A stretch of DNA of 64,000 nt from Pristionchus mayeri (GCA_036245805.1 BTRK01000005.1:39413469-39477468), one strand, 5' to 3'. Counted from the stretch's first letter, positions 11,503 to 23,703 are shown. Numbers and translations are program-made. The notes: generated from the letters alone by a model not told the origin.

Positions 11503-12689
11503 AGAAGTGTTTATTAGTACACACGCTTTACACAGTATTCGTATAAGAGCGGAAGGGGGAGAGGAGTGAAAATTACAGTACTCGCTACAATCGGAGCGAA
11601 AACGAATAAAATTCGTGCAAATGAGGCGAATACAACAGGGAAATTCGTGTTTAGTTTCATTTTAGGAGGAAGAACAACTACGATTCTCTCGCTTTTTCTC
11701 TCCACTATGAATGACAATTTGAGATAGTATGTGTGGCAATCACAGTGTGTTTAGTAAGAGACAGACGAGAGTACGAGTTGTGCGGCTTACTGTAGCTGGT
11801 GAATACGGTATGAGGAAGTGTAGGGGCTACGGTAATCGATAAAACGGAAGGCGACTCGTCATTTGGGGATGGGTGGGCTAACGGTAGTAGGGATGGTGCT
11901 GCACAGTGAGAAGAGTCGGGTATGAGTGTGAGGGATGAGAGAAGAAGGAAGGCCGGCTAGTTGGGATTATTGATTGAATGTGGGCGGAGCTTAGACAATA
12001 GACTTGTCGGCGCGCGCATTTTCTACATCGGGGTATGGTAAAGAGTATGGGATTTGCACAATTGAGAATAAGTGACGGCCACAGGGGTACTGTAGTCGCA
12101 TAGGGAAGCCTACGGTAGATGTGTCTCGGGGATAAGTAAAAAGTGACACTGACTAAGGGGAGAAATATGTTAACTGAATAAAACTTTTGCTTGTGTACAA
12201 TTGAAAGGACAGAGATGTGGTAGCAAATGATCGATCGATAGTAGGGGGATACGGTAGCATGGAACCAAATGATCGATCGATAGTAGGGGATACGGTAGCA
12301 TGGAACCAAATGATCGATCGATAGTAGGGGGATACGGTAGCATGGAACAGGGTTGGAAGTGAGGGGAGGGGGACGATCGATAAAAAGGGGCAGCAAACAA
12401 ACGATATGCACAATCCTCGCACGCACTCTCTTCTCTAGACAACGAATAAAAGAAGACAAATATTCTTGCAAAAATATTCACCCTAAACTATTGGAAATTA
12501 TGCATGGAAACCGGAGAGAAATGACGGGCGAAACAAATAAGTGAAATGAAAGGGAGGAGTTTAACACGAATCGTCAAGAGAAGGGCAATAACATCCAATT
12601 ATTAATTGACTAATCATGATAATGATGTATGGGGAAGGAAGGTAGATAGAGAGGGGAGCCTCTCAGGGATCAAAGATCAAAGATCAATC
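11503..12689 (-). repeat. Duplicated PHACTR 3' flank (partner of 38934-40120)
   Basis: The 1.19 kb downstream of the copy A stop codon is nearly identical to the 1.19 kb downstream of the intact gene's stop. On the minus strand the match ends just after an AATAAA at about 11510, so it may correspond to a 3' UTR. Long open frames here (for example 11878-12471) translate Tyr/Ser/Pro-rich repeats over a minisatellite and lack family support. Confidence 0.6.
12225..12350. repeat. Minisatellite, three units of 41-42 bp
   Basis: Three copies of a unit beginning AAATGATCGATCGATAGTAG. Units start at 12225, 12267 and 12308 and are 42, 41 and 42 bp long, differing in a run of five or four G. The partner array at 39655-39780 has the order 42, 42, 41. 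Confidence 0.8.
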
Positions 12690-15600
12690 TCAGGGTCGAT
12701 GAAATCTCGTGAACTGGGTCGATTCCTGGTGCACGTCCATCTCGTTCTCCTTGAAGTCGTTCAGCTCCTTCCGAATCATCGCCTGCAATCAATATTCTAC
12801 CGTAATCAGAAGAGTACAGTATCAATCGAATGCCTGATACGGTATTCCATCAATCAATAACTTCCAATTACCGTACCTTGTCAGAGGGCGTCAGTCGCGT
12901 CCAGGGCTTGTCCGCTTTACGGTCGTACACCTGAAGGAGTAATTATCAATATTGAAAAGTCGATAGACAGCTACCGTAAGATCGACAACAGGGATTCCTA
13001 GATAAAACTCAGTTATCTATTGTGATGCATGGTGCAACTACCGTACCTCAGCCTGAGTGACCTCGACGTAGTCGTCAAACTTGATGATCTGGTCCTCCTT
13101 GAGCTGAGCGATTGCCGGCCGGAAGCTCAGCTGCGAAATGTTGTCAGCATATAATATAAAAGCTACTCAAATCAGTAAAATACGAAATTTATTAGATGTA
13201 AAAATAATATATTTTTATGAAAGGCTGCAAGGAAGGCATTGAAACGCTTATTCTGCCGAAGGAAATACAGAGCATGTGGAACACAGAATTCAAAGGAAAC
13301 CTCATCGCGCAATTTTAATTTCCCCTTTATTCAGAACGAAATCAAACTCATGGCTTCCAACGCCACTATACTAGTAAGCTGAAGCGCAGACTTTGCAATT
13401 GAAAAATTACAATCGCTCCCGACTACAGTAACCATTCAGGGACTACCGTAATCCTCCCCTCTCACCTTCCTCAGCAACATCTTTCTTCTCTCCTCCATAT
13501 TCGCCTGCTCGCTATCGCTATCGGAGCGGGGCGCGCGTCTCAAGAGAAAGGATTATTGATTTTCTGCCAAATATCGATCCGGTTCCGGAAAGTGTTCTTC
13601 CCCGGCCCAGTCCCAACCCAGTTACGACCGGCACTTTCCTCGATTGAGCAAGGATAATGGCACATCCTTTGAATCACCGTTCATTATAATCGATGATGAG
13701 GGACCTGGAGGACTTCCCATTCCCCCCTTCCTTAGATTCCCCCCCTTCCTTACTTCATGATATTCCTCAACTCCAGTTCCTCAAATGTTGGCCTCTCGCT
13801 CAACTTGCGCTCCAGACGGATCGACACCTGAAGGACAATTATAAATTAAATTATTGTTGAGAGAAGGTTGAGGTATTTTAAGATGTATGACTTGACTTTA
13901 CTAATACATGGTACACAGGATGTACTGAGTACAACTCCCGGTAGCAGTAATGTGACAGGTGCGAAAATCAATAATCATGCAATGCAGAAACGAGAATAGT
14001 AATTGTGCAAGTTGTTTTAGAAATTCTCCCAAAGACGCATTAGTCTTTGGATATATGTAGGACGAATGAAAAATATTAGCAGCCGAGAAGTGACTAGTCA
14101 CATTTTGGAATAACATGCAGTGGAAAGGTAGAATGTGAGCGGTTCAATAATGGATTGTTCTAACGCTAGATCAGTGGTTTGGAATATGGGATATCCCCTA
14201 GAGCGTGTCCTAATGCAGCCGTTGATGCGGAGAAGTGACTGGTGTGAATCACAGGACTGAACTCGCTCCATTTACCATAGATATTCTCGTCTTTCTATCC
14301 CATAACAAGTGCGTAAATGTATAAAAATTAATATGGTTGTAACGAAGGAATCCGACTATGAAAGCATACAGGAGGCGAGCGTTAGAAAGCTATTCAATTC
14401 GATTCACTCAATTTAAATGTTTGCCCGCCCGGTTAGGAGCAAAATGAAGGAATGGAGATTCCCTACTATGGAAGGGCGTAAAATGAATGCGGACAAGAAA
14501 AGCCTTGAAGAAATAGTGCGTTCGTATGGAATGCATGATTCATCTCGATTTCTTTCAGTTTCTATTTGCGGAGAAGCGCTAAAGAATTTTTGATGAAGAA
14601 TGGAATGAATAATATAATTGTTTCTTCGTTTCTATTGGTTCGAAAGAGTGGCGCGGAAGCAAAAATAATGCATTACTATGGAATGTATCATCCCTCCATA
14701 GTTGTCATTTTGAGATTCAGTCAATCAATAAATCTAAAAATAGATCACTTTCTTTCTGATCTCCTTCATCGCCGCGTCCTCCTCCGCGATCTCTGAAAAT
14801 TATTTCGTATTATTTTTTGGATCTTTCGAACCATAACAGAGGTCTTCTGAGAGATTGCATGAAATCGAGACCCCCTTTTGACAAACAGTTCAAATTGCTT
14901 CAATCTGAATGCCCTTTTGGTGGTTGATGTATCTGAGGCCTAGTAACTTTCATTTAAGTCGGTGGGACCGTAAATTCAAAACTGCCTAAAATCCGGCTCT
15001 GGAAATTTCGAAAATTCAAAGCATCATATATTCCTTCAAAGTTGTGTAAAAAAGTAGTTCAAAAAAGTAAAATGACCGCCTCGTTGAGGAGAATAATTTC
15101 GATGTTGACGATAAATCTGTAGAAAAACAATAAATGCCTTAACTTGCGAAAAATATTTTTAGGGATTGAAAAAATGCATAAAAATGCATGTCCTGAAAAA
15201 TATTATCTCTTTTATCTGTGAGATTATTTCAGATTCGAATTCATAGTCCTTTTTTACCCCGGGAAAAGTTTTTTTGTAAAAATTGTAGCGTGCTTTTTTT
15301 GCTATTTCGCTGTATTCATGCCGGATAGCGGGTTTTTTGATACATCTGTATGATATTTGTGATTGTAGATACTGTTTATTGCCTCCAATTGCCTTCAAAT
15401 TTGGCACAGAAGTCACATTCGAGCATATAAACATGTCCAATTTCAAAACCTGCAAAATTGCAAAAATTTTGAAATTTCGATTTTTTCGACCATTTTGACC
15501 CGCAATGCATTAGATATTCGTCATTTGGCGATTCAGTCAATCAATAAATCCGAAAATATACCACCTTCTTCCTGATCTCCTTCATCGCTGCGTCCTCCTC

Positions 15601-17068
15601 TGCGATCTCTGGAAATTATTTTGCATTATTTGGTAACTGCCGGTCACGAAAAAACATCATTTCCTCCATTTTCACGCTCATGGACTACTCGTGAAGCAGC
15701 AATTATCAATTCCGATAATATATTTCGTTTTTTTTTGGAATTATCCATCAACACTACCAACCCGGGGGGAAACTAGCGTCTTTCACACAGTTCGCGAAAT
15801 CGGTAACCACCAAGTGCGACTTTTGGTCGACCATTTTGTATGGGTTTAATGAGCGGCACCAGAATCACAACAACTCATGGGAAAGCATCCAAACAAATTA
15901 TGAAATTTAAGCTCCCGCTCACCTTCATATACTACCAACTATGATCAGTTAGAAACAATTTGAGAGTAGCTTTCATTACAAAAACCCAATAACGGACTGC
16001 ATTTCCACTGTTTTTTGTAGTTGCAATACTATGATATCCCGACGAAAAAAAACATGAAAAATGTAATCTATATCATACGAGACACTTTAATATGGCGCCA
16101 TTTTTTGAAGTTCATCAACATGATTTACGCTCACCTCATTCCTGTTTCACCATTTCCCTAAATCAGTTAGTTCTCGTGTTAGTTAATCAGTTAGTAACAA
16201 TAATTCACGGGTCAATATCTTAAACCAACACGCCAACATTCTCCCCAAACAATGGCTCTTGCACTCACATGGTTTTCTTCCCCTCGTCTCCTCCTCTTCT
16301 TCATCTTCATCTTCCTCTTTCTCCCTCTGTTCCTCCTCCTCACACGACGAATCACCTGAGGAGCAATCAGTGGACGAGTCAGACCTGTAAAGGAAGAATA
16401 TTAACTTTCTTTGCTCCAATCAGACTATTGCCGGCCCGGTAATGTTCTTATCATATATTTTGATAAAAGAGAGTTATCGAAATTTCATTTTCAAAAGAGA
16501 GTGATCGAAATTTCAATTTTATTTAACATACTTTTCGAATTTCACATTATGTTTCAAAAAACATTGTTGAAATATCAGGATGAGATCTTGGTTGACTAAC
16601 GTTTCAGTGACAAAATATACACCGGACTGCTCCCAGTAATCACTAAGTGCATTGGATCGAAATACAATAAAAATACCCACTTCCCAATTGTCTAGTTCCA
16701 CCTCGCCTGCTCGCCTTTAACCCCCAAATTAAGTGCTCTTGCAAGATACGGCAGCGATTACTTCATTCCGGAAATTTGAACAAAAAATAATCAGTACATC
16801 TCACTTAATAAAAATATTGTTGGCGAGAATATGTCAACATTCACTCACTGTTTCATCGAACCGAGATTCCTGACAAGAAATCGATAGTACCGTACTCTTC
16901 CACTACCATATTCTACCATATCCCCTCTCCCATCTTGGCTGCAATCTGCTCGAAGGTGCCCGTCTTCGGCGGTTCTTGTGCAGGCGACAACATTCCTGCA
17001 GTCTTCCCTTTGCCCTCCGACCTCCGGGATGCAGCTGCTGTAGATCCACGCATAGGGGCGTCGGCTGA
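12690..17068 (-). pseudogene. PHACTR pseudogene copy A (exons 7-9 and 11-16)
   Basis: Exons matching the intact gene, from 5' to 3' on the minus strand: exon 7 at 16934-17068, exon 8 at 16849-16869, exon 9 at 16269-16384, exon 11 twice (15565-15608 and 14749-14792), exon 12 at 13754-13827, exon 13 at 13466-13538, exon 14 at 13047-13130, exon 15 at 12877-12930, and exon 16 at 12690-12782 ending in TGA. Breaks: the exon 7 donor GT is AT; exon 8 has lost 86 bp internally (frameshift); exon 10 is absent, and joining exon 9 to exon 11 directly creates TAG. Exons 11-16 themselves are open with good splice sites and encode the RPEL and PP1-binding parts ([18 protein letters not shown], tail FTRFHRP). 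It is a tandem duplicate lying downstream of the intact gene. It cannot make the full protein, though its last exons could still serve as alternative 3' exons. Confidence 0.85.
14749..15608 (-). repeat. Tandemly duplicated exon 11 within PHACTR copy A
   Basis: Two 44 bp exons, 15565-15608 and 14749-14792, both encode [14 protein letters not shown] after an AG acceptor, and each is followed by a GTG donor and similar intron phrases (CAGTCAATCAATAAATC). The stretch between them contains AT-rich sequence I cannot assign. Only one such exon exists in the intact gene. Confidence 0.75.
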
Positions 17069-17079
17069 CTGCAAGAGGA

Positions 17080-17700
17080 ACAAATTAACATTTTTGTGGG
17101 GAAAAGAAAAGCGAATCATGAGAAAGAACGAATTACATAGGTCGCCCTTCCTTATGAGAACTCATATTTCGCTTGATTTCAGAGTTTTCGAAATTCAAAC
17201 TCGTATTGGATACAAAAAAATGGCAGCCATTCTCCACTTTGTATCACCCAATACTAGTTGTCATCGACCACTGCGCGATCCCAGGGCGAAGAATATTTAT
17301 ATTTATGCTATTTCGTTCGAAATAACGTGTGACAATTTTGAAATAGAACAGGCAATTAAAAGAAAAATGTTTTTTTAGAATGTCGTTGACGACGACGTAT
17401 CGCATCGCCCTGCTCATTCATATAAAAAGCAGTTCGTGAAGCGGCGAGCTGCAAGTTCGCAAAATATTCAGAAAATATGCTGTGACAGGGAAAAGTTTAT
17501 TATAAATTATTCATCTCAGGAAAATTGTAGCTTTTTATTGTAGCGAAAATTGTAGCATTTCGCAACGCAGGTAGTGCATGTGGTACACAAGATCGCCATG
17601 GATTGCCACCCGTCGGGTACAAATGCAATGTCATACGCAACGGTCATAGAGGTCATTGTGCAGGATTCCTGAATATTATGTAAAAACTAATACAATAATA
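17080..17700. repeat. Copy of PHACTR intron 7 sequence
   Basis: Upstream of the copy A exon 7. Phrases such as ATGGCAGC.ATTCTCCACTTT and CTAGTTGTCATCGACCA recur at 27.3 kb (inverted) and 34.1 kb, and related sequence lies in intron 7 of the intact gene at 47.3-48.7 kb. No coding signal; the frame at 16935-17378 is antisense to exon 7. Confidence 0.5.
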
Positions 17701-17734
17701 TTGGAAGAATGTTTACGATAATATAGTTTTGCAG

Positions 17735-17810
17735 TCTTAGTCTTTCTTGATGTCTTCTGCTCGCAACAGTCCCCTGCCGATCGAGTGGCTGAAGGTCCGC
17801 ATGCAGAGGT
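17735..17810 (+). pseudogene. Exon-module relic, frameshifted (RISPEPIERLK type)
   Basis: Resembles 22442-22520 (GATGTCT.TGCTCGCA.CAGTCCC..GCCGAT) but has a one-base insertion in the GATGTC region, which breaks the frame. No function can be assigned. Confidence 0.35.
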
Positions 17811-18124
17811 TATCTTCATTTTATAATTTCTCTGCATCCTTAGTATTTTTAAATGTGCAAAAATGCCTGAGTTATTATAAATTCTATTTAATTTAGCGGA
17901 TAACTATTACCCGAATTAGTGTAGATGGTGAATGTGGGTTGCGCATCTCGATGATAGGGATTGGATATTTTCTGTAGTCAATTCTCACGACTTTCCTACC
18001 AAAATGTACAAACATTAGGCCAATCTATTTTCCGGCACTTATTGAATAAAACCCCGCTTTCGCATCAATTCACATACCAAATATACATTTGACTGACCTA
18101 ATTTTATCATATTCATATCATATC

Positions 18125-18230
18125 ATATCATATTTATCCTGACGTCAGGCACAATGGTCCTGCAGGAGGGTGACTTCAGTGCGGAGGGAATGGGGATCTT
18201 CGGTCTCAGAGCGTCGTTAGGTCAAGGGAT
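18125..18230. repeat. Short dispersed repeat shared with 46442-46520
   Basis: The phrase CACAATGGTCCTGCAGGAGG and the following GTGACTTCAGTG.GGAGGG recur at about 46455-46510, inside PHACTR intron 8 close to exon 9. The 75-codon plus-strand frame at 18154-18381 has no family I recognise. Confidence 0.4.
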
Positions 18231-18745
18231 GGGATCTTCTTTGGCTTCTCTGGTCAACTGTAGGGACGATCGTGACGAATCTCCGTTGAGCATCGAAGTA
18301 GATCATCAACGCAGACAGCGGGGCTTTCTTGACGGTAGATCACTCGAGACGATGGGAATCCGTCCGTGCTCCTCCTCTTGAAGTGTACCAAGTAGGCGAT
18401 ACTCTCCGGGTTGCCCAAGCTGACGGGAGAGGATTCCCCAAACTAGGTCGGAAAAAAGCGGGGTCAGGGACGACCGCCCATCACGAGCGCTAGAATGGAG
18501 AATGGAGAATAATTTTAACCTAATTTTAACTGGACCTATCCCTAGCCCTACCAGGACTTTCCTTGGAAAGGAACATAGTATCTGACAACGAAATATATGA
18601 CGAGGTTTATCACTCTATCGGGACTTCCGACTAAAGCAGAGAGCTATATCTCTACGCCTGCTCATACGGAAAAGGAAGGAGGAACGACGAGGGTTCACCG
18701 CCCTCTGACTTTCCCAAGTTTGTCGAGAATGGGCAAACTTACCAG

Positions 18746-20022
18746 AATACCTTCCACTTCATCGGTCGTCGAGAAGCTGGAGAAGGAGCATAAGAGAAAT
18801 GTGAGAAAGTGATGATTGATGATTGACAATTGAATAATTGTAATTGTAGTAAATCCAAAGAATCTCATGCTATCGAGTAATGTTAGATTGTTTATAAGTA
18901 ATTTGCTCGAGACACGAAATCAACTTGTTTGTAATATAATTCTGATTGGCCAAATTGATCGAAATATAGCTTACTAGTGATGCGCAGAGATGATGATGCA
19001 AGTTGAACTGATGATATGAATCTGAAAATTACTCTCGACATTTCTAAAATAATAAATATGGTATAGTGTTTGGATTTATGTCAGGATTCTTGAGGCTCGG
19101 CGAGTTCCACATCGGTTTCCGACCTCGAGAGATTGAAGAAGGAGCAATTATTCCTACTAAATTTAGGTTACTATAATAACTATCAAGAATTTCAGAACGG
19201 TCCGTATAAAAAGAAGAAATCTAAGAAGAAGGTGGATTTTAGTGGTGGGTTTACCAAATTGGGTCCACAAGCCTGCTACTAGTTAGTTATCTCTTACTCT
19301 TCGACATTCACTCTAGTCCTTTTCGATATAAAACTATCAAAATCAATAATAATAATATCAATAATAATACATAAAAAAAAAATTCAATAGCTCAATTCCG
19401 TGCTCGACAGACATCTCCCGCTTCCTCTCCGTCAGTTTGTCGAGAAACTGAAAAAGGAGGTTGAAATAGTTAGAATATATTTGTTTGATAATTCTCGGGT
19501 CCGAATGGAATTGTCTAGTGGCGTTTGTTTGTGAATAAGCTGGTTGGTCGAGACAATAAAAAGACAAGGTGGTTTTATAATTTTTGATATATAATTGGAT
19601 ATATAATTTGTTTTATAATTGGGTTTTATAATTTCACGATTAAGTGGCTCGGCGAGTCCCTCAACATCGGTTTCTGCTGTCGGACGACTGAAGAAGGACC
19701 AGATGAAGAGGGAGAAAGTGAATTAATGAATGGTATTCATACGAGATGGTCGCGATATTTAATTAATATGAATGATGAATGTACAAATATTTTTGAAGCA
19801 TCGTTGATCGTGATATTGTGTGAACCACTAGGGCATATTTGTTACATCCGACTGCAGAGAATGTCTCTCCCAGAAGAAGGTGGAAAGAGAAGCGGCGTTG
19901 TTTTGTTTGGGAAAACAACTCTCAATTCTATAATTTTAATCTTGGGTCTATTTCGACCAGTTCGAATTTATTTCCGGACATCTTTGATCGCATTCCCAGT
20001 TTCTTATCGGAAAAGAAGGTAA
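18746..20022 (+). pseudogene. Array of Lys-rich exon modules (two units)
   Basis: Unit 1: 18746-18800 after ACCAG and before GTGAGA reads IPSTSSVVEKLEKEHKRN; 19085-19150 after TCAG reads GSASSTSVSDLERLKKEQ but is preceded by an in-frame TGA; a Lys-rich block follows at about 19194-19235. Unit 2: about 19412-19465 (VEKLKKEV, with an indel upstream), 19641-19708 (SASPSTSVSAVGRLKKDQMK, acceptor mutated to AC), and a short block at about 20003-20021. The spacing and intron phrases match the units at 2.1 and 23.3 kb. The modules look like degenerate exons of one repeated ancestral gene of unknown role, with short charged helical segments after a Ser/Pro linker. Confidence 0.4.
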
Positions 20023-20534
20023 CGGGTTGAAAAATTTTTGAACTATTGTTTCAGCCATGTGAAAAATATTATCGGTCAGCAAAAATGAGACTAGAGATAG
20101 TAGTGGTGAAACCACAATTTGTGAGTGTGACACGGGGCTAAACCCGAATTTGTGGGGTTGTTGATGATTTTTCACTATTGTTGCAGCGAAGGATATGAAA
20201 AATGTTATTTTTTTATATTTAGAACTCGAGTATAATTCAACGGGCATTCCGCAACTGAAATAAATGAGCCAAGAAATGCTACGCCCTCACTGATTTGATT
20301 TGTATTTGTTGACTCACAGTAGCCAGCAACACGAAGCATATAGATATACAGTAGCGCCCGAAAGTATTCATACGATTTGATTTTTTCATATAACTTTTTC
20401 TGCAGTTGACTTAGCAAGTTAGATGTTGTAGCACTATACATCAAACCCGTCGAAGAATACGATGCGAGTATTGCGTTATCACGTGCACCATAACAGATTA
20501 CGTTGTGATGACGCAAATGAATTTCACTTTTTCA

Positions 20535-21607
20535 AACAGGCGTTATTCTTATACAGAATTTTTTCAGCTTGCCAAACTTTCTGACGTTGGAGACAGGACC
20601 GAGGTATATCCAGAATAAAAAATTGAAGTTGCTGCCCTGTCGCACATTGGCTGCAGCCTTGCTGCAATATCGATGTCAAAAATTCAGATATCGGCTCATT
20701 GTCAAGCTAGAGACTGCTTCAAGACATTAGAATGATCGTCATCAGTCCAGATGATCATGAGAATATGAAAGCAATATCTCAACATTTGCCCTCAGGGCAT
20801 GAAAAAATCGCCTTTTCACATGACTACTTTTTGGAGATTCATAACTTTTCGGGAATTCTGCTTAAAAATCTGATTTTTATTTAGGCATGTTCATAATGTC
20901 TTATATATATGATGCTCAACTTTTTAGAGTGTTTGGATATTTTTCCTGCCCTCGGCGATCGTTTTTCGGAGGTACGCCGTGGTCCTGAATGCATGACCCT
21001 TCGAAAACAAGTTTGTGGGAAAGTTTGTAAGGAAAACAATTGTTTTTGTGTGTACATGTCCAACATGTTCTGAAGAACCGATTCCCAACTTTTTGAAATT
21101 TGTTAATAACTTTGGGCACAGTTGCAGAGAGAGTGCAGACGAAAATAGCGGGTCGGGGACTCGAAAGTGCCTCCGAAAACCAATCGCCGCGGGCAGGAAA
21201 GATACCCAAACACTCTAAAAAGTTGGGAATCATATATATAAGACATTATGAACATGCCTAAGCAAAAATCAGATTTTTTAACAGGTATCCCGAAAAGATA
21301 TGAATCTCCAAAAAGTAAGCTTGTGAAAAAGTGATTTTTTCATTCCCTGAGGGCAAAAGTTGAGATATTGTTTTCATATTCTCATGATCATCTGGACTGA
21401 TGACGATCATTCTAATGTCTTGAAGCAGTCTCTAGCTTGACAATGAGCCGATATCTGAATTTTTGACATCGATATTGCAGCAAGGCTGCAGCCAATGTGC
21501 GACCGATCAGCAACTTCAAATTTTTATTCTTGATAGACCTCGGTCCTATCTCCAACGTCAGAAAGTTTGTCAAGCTGGATAAATTCTGTATAAGAATAAC
21601 GCCTGTT
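20535..21607. repeat. Long palindrome (about 1.07 kb)
   Basis: Ends AACAGGCGTTATTCTTATAC at 20535 and the reverse complement at 21607 (mirror sum 42142). Arms are recognisable inward to about 20975 and 21168, for example GATGATCATGAG against CTCATGATCATC. The loop includes CATGTCCAACATG. It has no coding content that I can support and looks like a non-autonomous fold-back element. Confidence 0.75.
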
Positions 21608-22441
21608 CGCTACTGTATGTTTATTATCGTTTTATTGTTATTTCATTTTATTGAAGCGGTAGCCGAAGTAATATTTGATCTTACTCCTCGGATAAATATT
21701 GTGGTCATATTGGAACCTGAATTCGCATTCCCTTTGTTTTTTCCCTTTATGTTTTTTTTAGGTTTTTGCGTATACGTTTTCATATTTAATTCTGGCTTAA
21801 ACCGAAAGTATTACAATCTCTTCTTTGCATGTTCGATACCGAGAAGATGAGGGGTATTCGTGAACGAGAGCTGTTGGGAGTGCAGGGAATGGACGGGTGG
21901 CAGTCGACCGTCATAAATCCGCGCCCATAGAAGAGAAGGATCAATGATAGGGTCAGAAATATTATATTTTTCAATTTTTGTTATCGAGTTCGATATTGGA
22001 GGGGTGTTTCTTCTGGAAGTGGGCTGTTTATTTGCTAGTGAACATCGAGCCCGAATTGGTAGAGTAGCGTTCCACAATCTATTAAGTACAAGTGATGCGC
22101 GAATGTGCATGGCCGATTACAAAATTGAATGCTTGCTTCCTACTCTCTAAAGTAAGACAAGAGAGGTGGATTCTTATATTGTAATATTCCCGGGGAAGGA
22201 GGTACACATTGAAGTTCCAACAGCATCCTTCCTGTATAGCGAATGTGGCACTCAAGATCGCCTTGACTTATTTCTCGCCTTTTTCGACGAGTAGCAAACT
22301 GCCTCACTCTGAATATTAATGTGGTTACCTCAAGCAAACGAATGTGGCTAATACTCAGCTGTATTAACTAATTTATGTTAATTTTATGTATAAATAATTG
22401 TATTTATATTTCTTAGTATTTTTAGTAATAGTATTTCTCAG

Positions 22442-22520
22442 TCATCCGATGTCTCTGCTCGCATCAGTCCCGAGCCGATTGAGCGACTGAAGATCTCCAT
22501 AGAGGAGATGGAGAGAGCGA
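22442..22520 (+). pseudogene. Exon-like module RISPEPIERLK
   Basis: After TTTCTCAG and before GTAAAT lies a 79 bp block that is fully open: SSDVSARISPEPIERLK then ISIEEMERA. Its mirror copy is 25918-25996 on the minus strand. It is the best preserved member of the SP..IERLK module family. Possible exon of an unknown gene; no start, stop or neighbouring exon can be joined with confidence. Confidence 0.4.
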
Positions 22521-23264
22521 GTAAATTTTATTTGTATAAAAATAATTATTTCCAAACATTATGTATTGGTAAAAAGAACGATTCGTTTCATTCTTGTCTA
22601 AATTCACACAATTTATCCGCTGAAATTTAGATAAGAAAAACAAATCGACACACTTGGTTGAATGGGGGGGGGCGGCAAACCTCGTGTAGTTTTCGATTGC
22701 TTACTCGGCCTGCATCACCCGATGATGGTGGGGGGGGGGGGGGGTGATACAATGAGCAAATGCTTCAAAGTCGCCATTTTAATGGATGAAATATTTTGAA
22801 TATCGGAGGATCACAAAACTTTTTTTTGAAAATTATGAACGTTCCTTCAGGTTTCAGCGGATTCATTTGACCATTGGGCGAGGAGGTCTTCTGATGTTGT
22901 ATGCGCTGAAAATTTAATAATCCTATAAACGAGCTCTTTTGATGTTTAAAGGGGTAAACTCAAAATTCAAATTTTTAAGCTATCATATGCACTGCCTAGA
23001 GCTCCACAACGATAAGAAGCTCCGAAATTTTCGCATTGATATCTCCATTCCGAACAGAGTTATAGCTAGTTGACTGGGAGCCAGATCAGGGAAAGCTCAG
23101 GGAAGAGGACGAGATAGCACGCGACTTGAAGAGAGTGCGTCCCTAGGTGAAATATATTCCAACCGGGCGTGCGTTTGCCTTTACTCCTCCTTTAATGCAT
23201 TTCATTCTTCAGTTTTCATGTATTAATATCTTTCCTGTTTCTGGAATTCTTTTTTGACATACAG

Positions 23265-23325
23265 CGTCCCTCTCCTTCGCCCTCTCCTGCGGTAGTCGAG
23301 AAGCTGAAGAGGGAGGAGACGGATG
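23265..23325 (+). pseudogene. Exon-like module SPSPAVVEKLKREE
   Basis: Block after TACAG and before GTGAAACC, open as RPSPSPSPAVVEKLKREETD. The mirror copy is 25114-25174 on the minus strand. The downstream intron phrase with CGAGACACGAAATCGACT is shared with the other units. The 85-codon frame on the opposite strand at 23209-23466 is its antisense shadow. Confidence 0.4.
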
Positions 23326-23703
23326 GTGAAACCAAAGATTTATGACTGATTGATTTGTTAGTTGTAACTGCCTATCTGGATCTATTGCAGCGGGTGTTTG
23401 GTTGTCAGCAAATACAGCGATCGAGACACGAAATCGACTAGGTGAAGACATCATTTTTTTTATCAAATGGATGTAAAATCAGCCTCCTCGAAGGCTGCCG
23501 AGGCTGTTGAGCATTGGATGAACCCCTTACTTTAGTGCTAAGATTTCTTGCACAAACGTGATCCTCTTAAAATTTACTGGGGTGGAGAGGAAGAAGGGAA
23601 AGGGATTTTAGAGTGGATGGGAAATAATCACCGAGGAGAAGATAAAAAAATATTTCGGAGAAAAATGTGTGCCTCACTCATTTTACATATTTCTTAATCG
23701 TTG

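Larger units (their letters stand above)
21712..23703. repeat. Left arm of a 5 kb palindrome
   Basis: Reverse complement of about 24720-26725 (mirror sum 48437-48439 along its length). Open frames on opposite strands are identical in translation (for example 23209-23466 against 24973-25230, and 21811-22110 against 26328-26627). Visible differences are few: a G9 versus C8 run, a T8 versus A7 run, and scattered substitutions near 22.9 kb and 21.73 kb. It contains a 15 bp G run at about 22730-22744 and two exon modules (22442-22520 and 23265-23325). Confidence 0.85.

Noticed and set aside
11878..12471. 197-codon minus-strand open frame, with a 193-codon partner at 39308-39889
   Set aside because: It lies downstream of the PHACTR stop codons and reads through a 42 bp minisatellite. 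Overlapping frames are equally open and there is no family match, so composition explains it.
16183..16419. Acidic 78-codon frame as a stand-alone gene
   Set aside because: It is exon 9 of PHACTR copy A plus intron sequence on either side; the matching frame at 46197-46433 is exon 9 of the intact gene.
16935..17378. 147-codon plus-strand frame
   Set aside because: Antisense to PHACTR copy A exon 7 and running into intron copies; no support.
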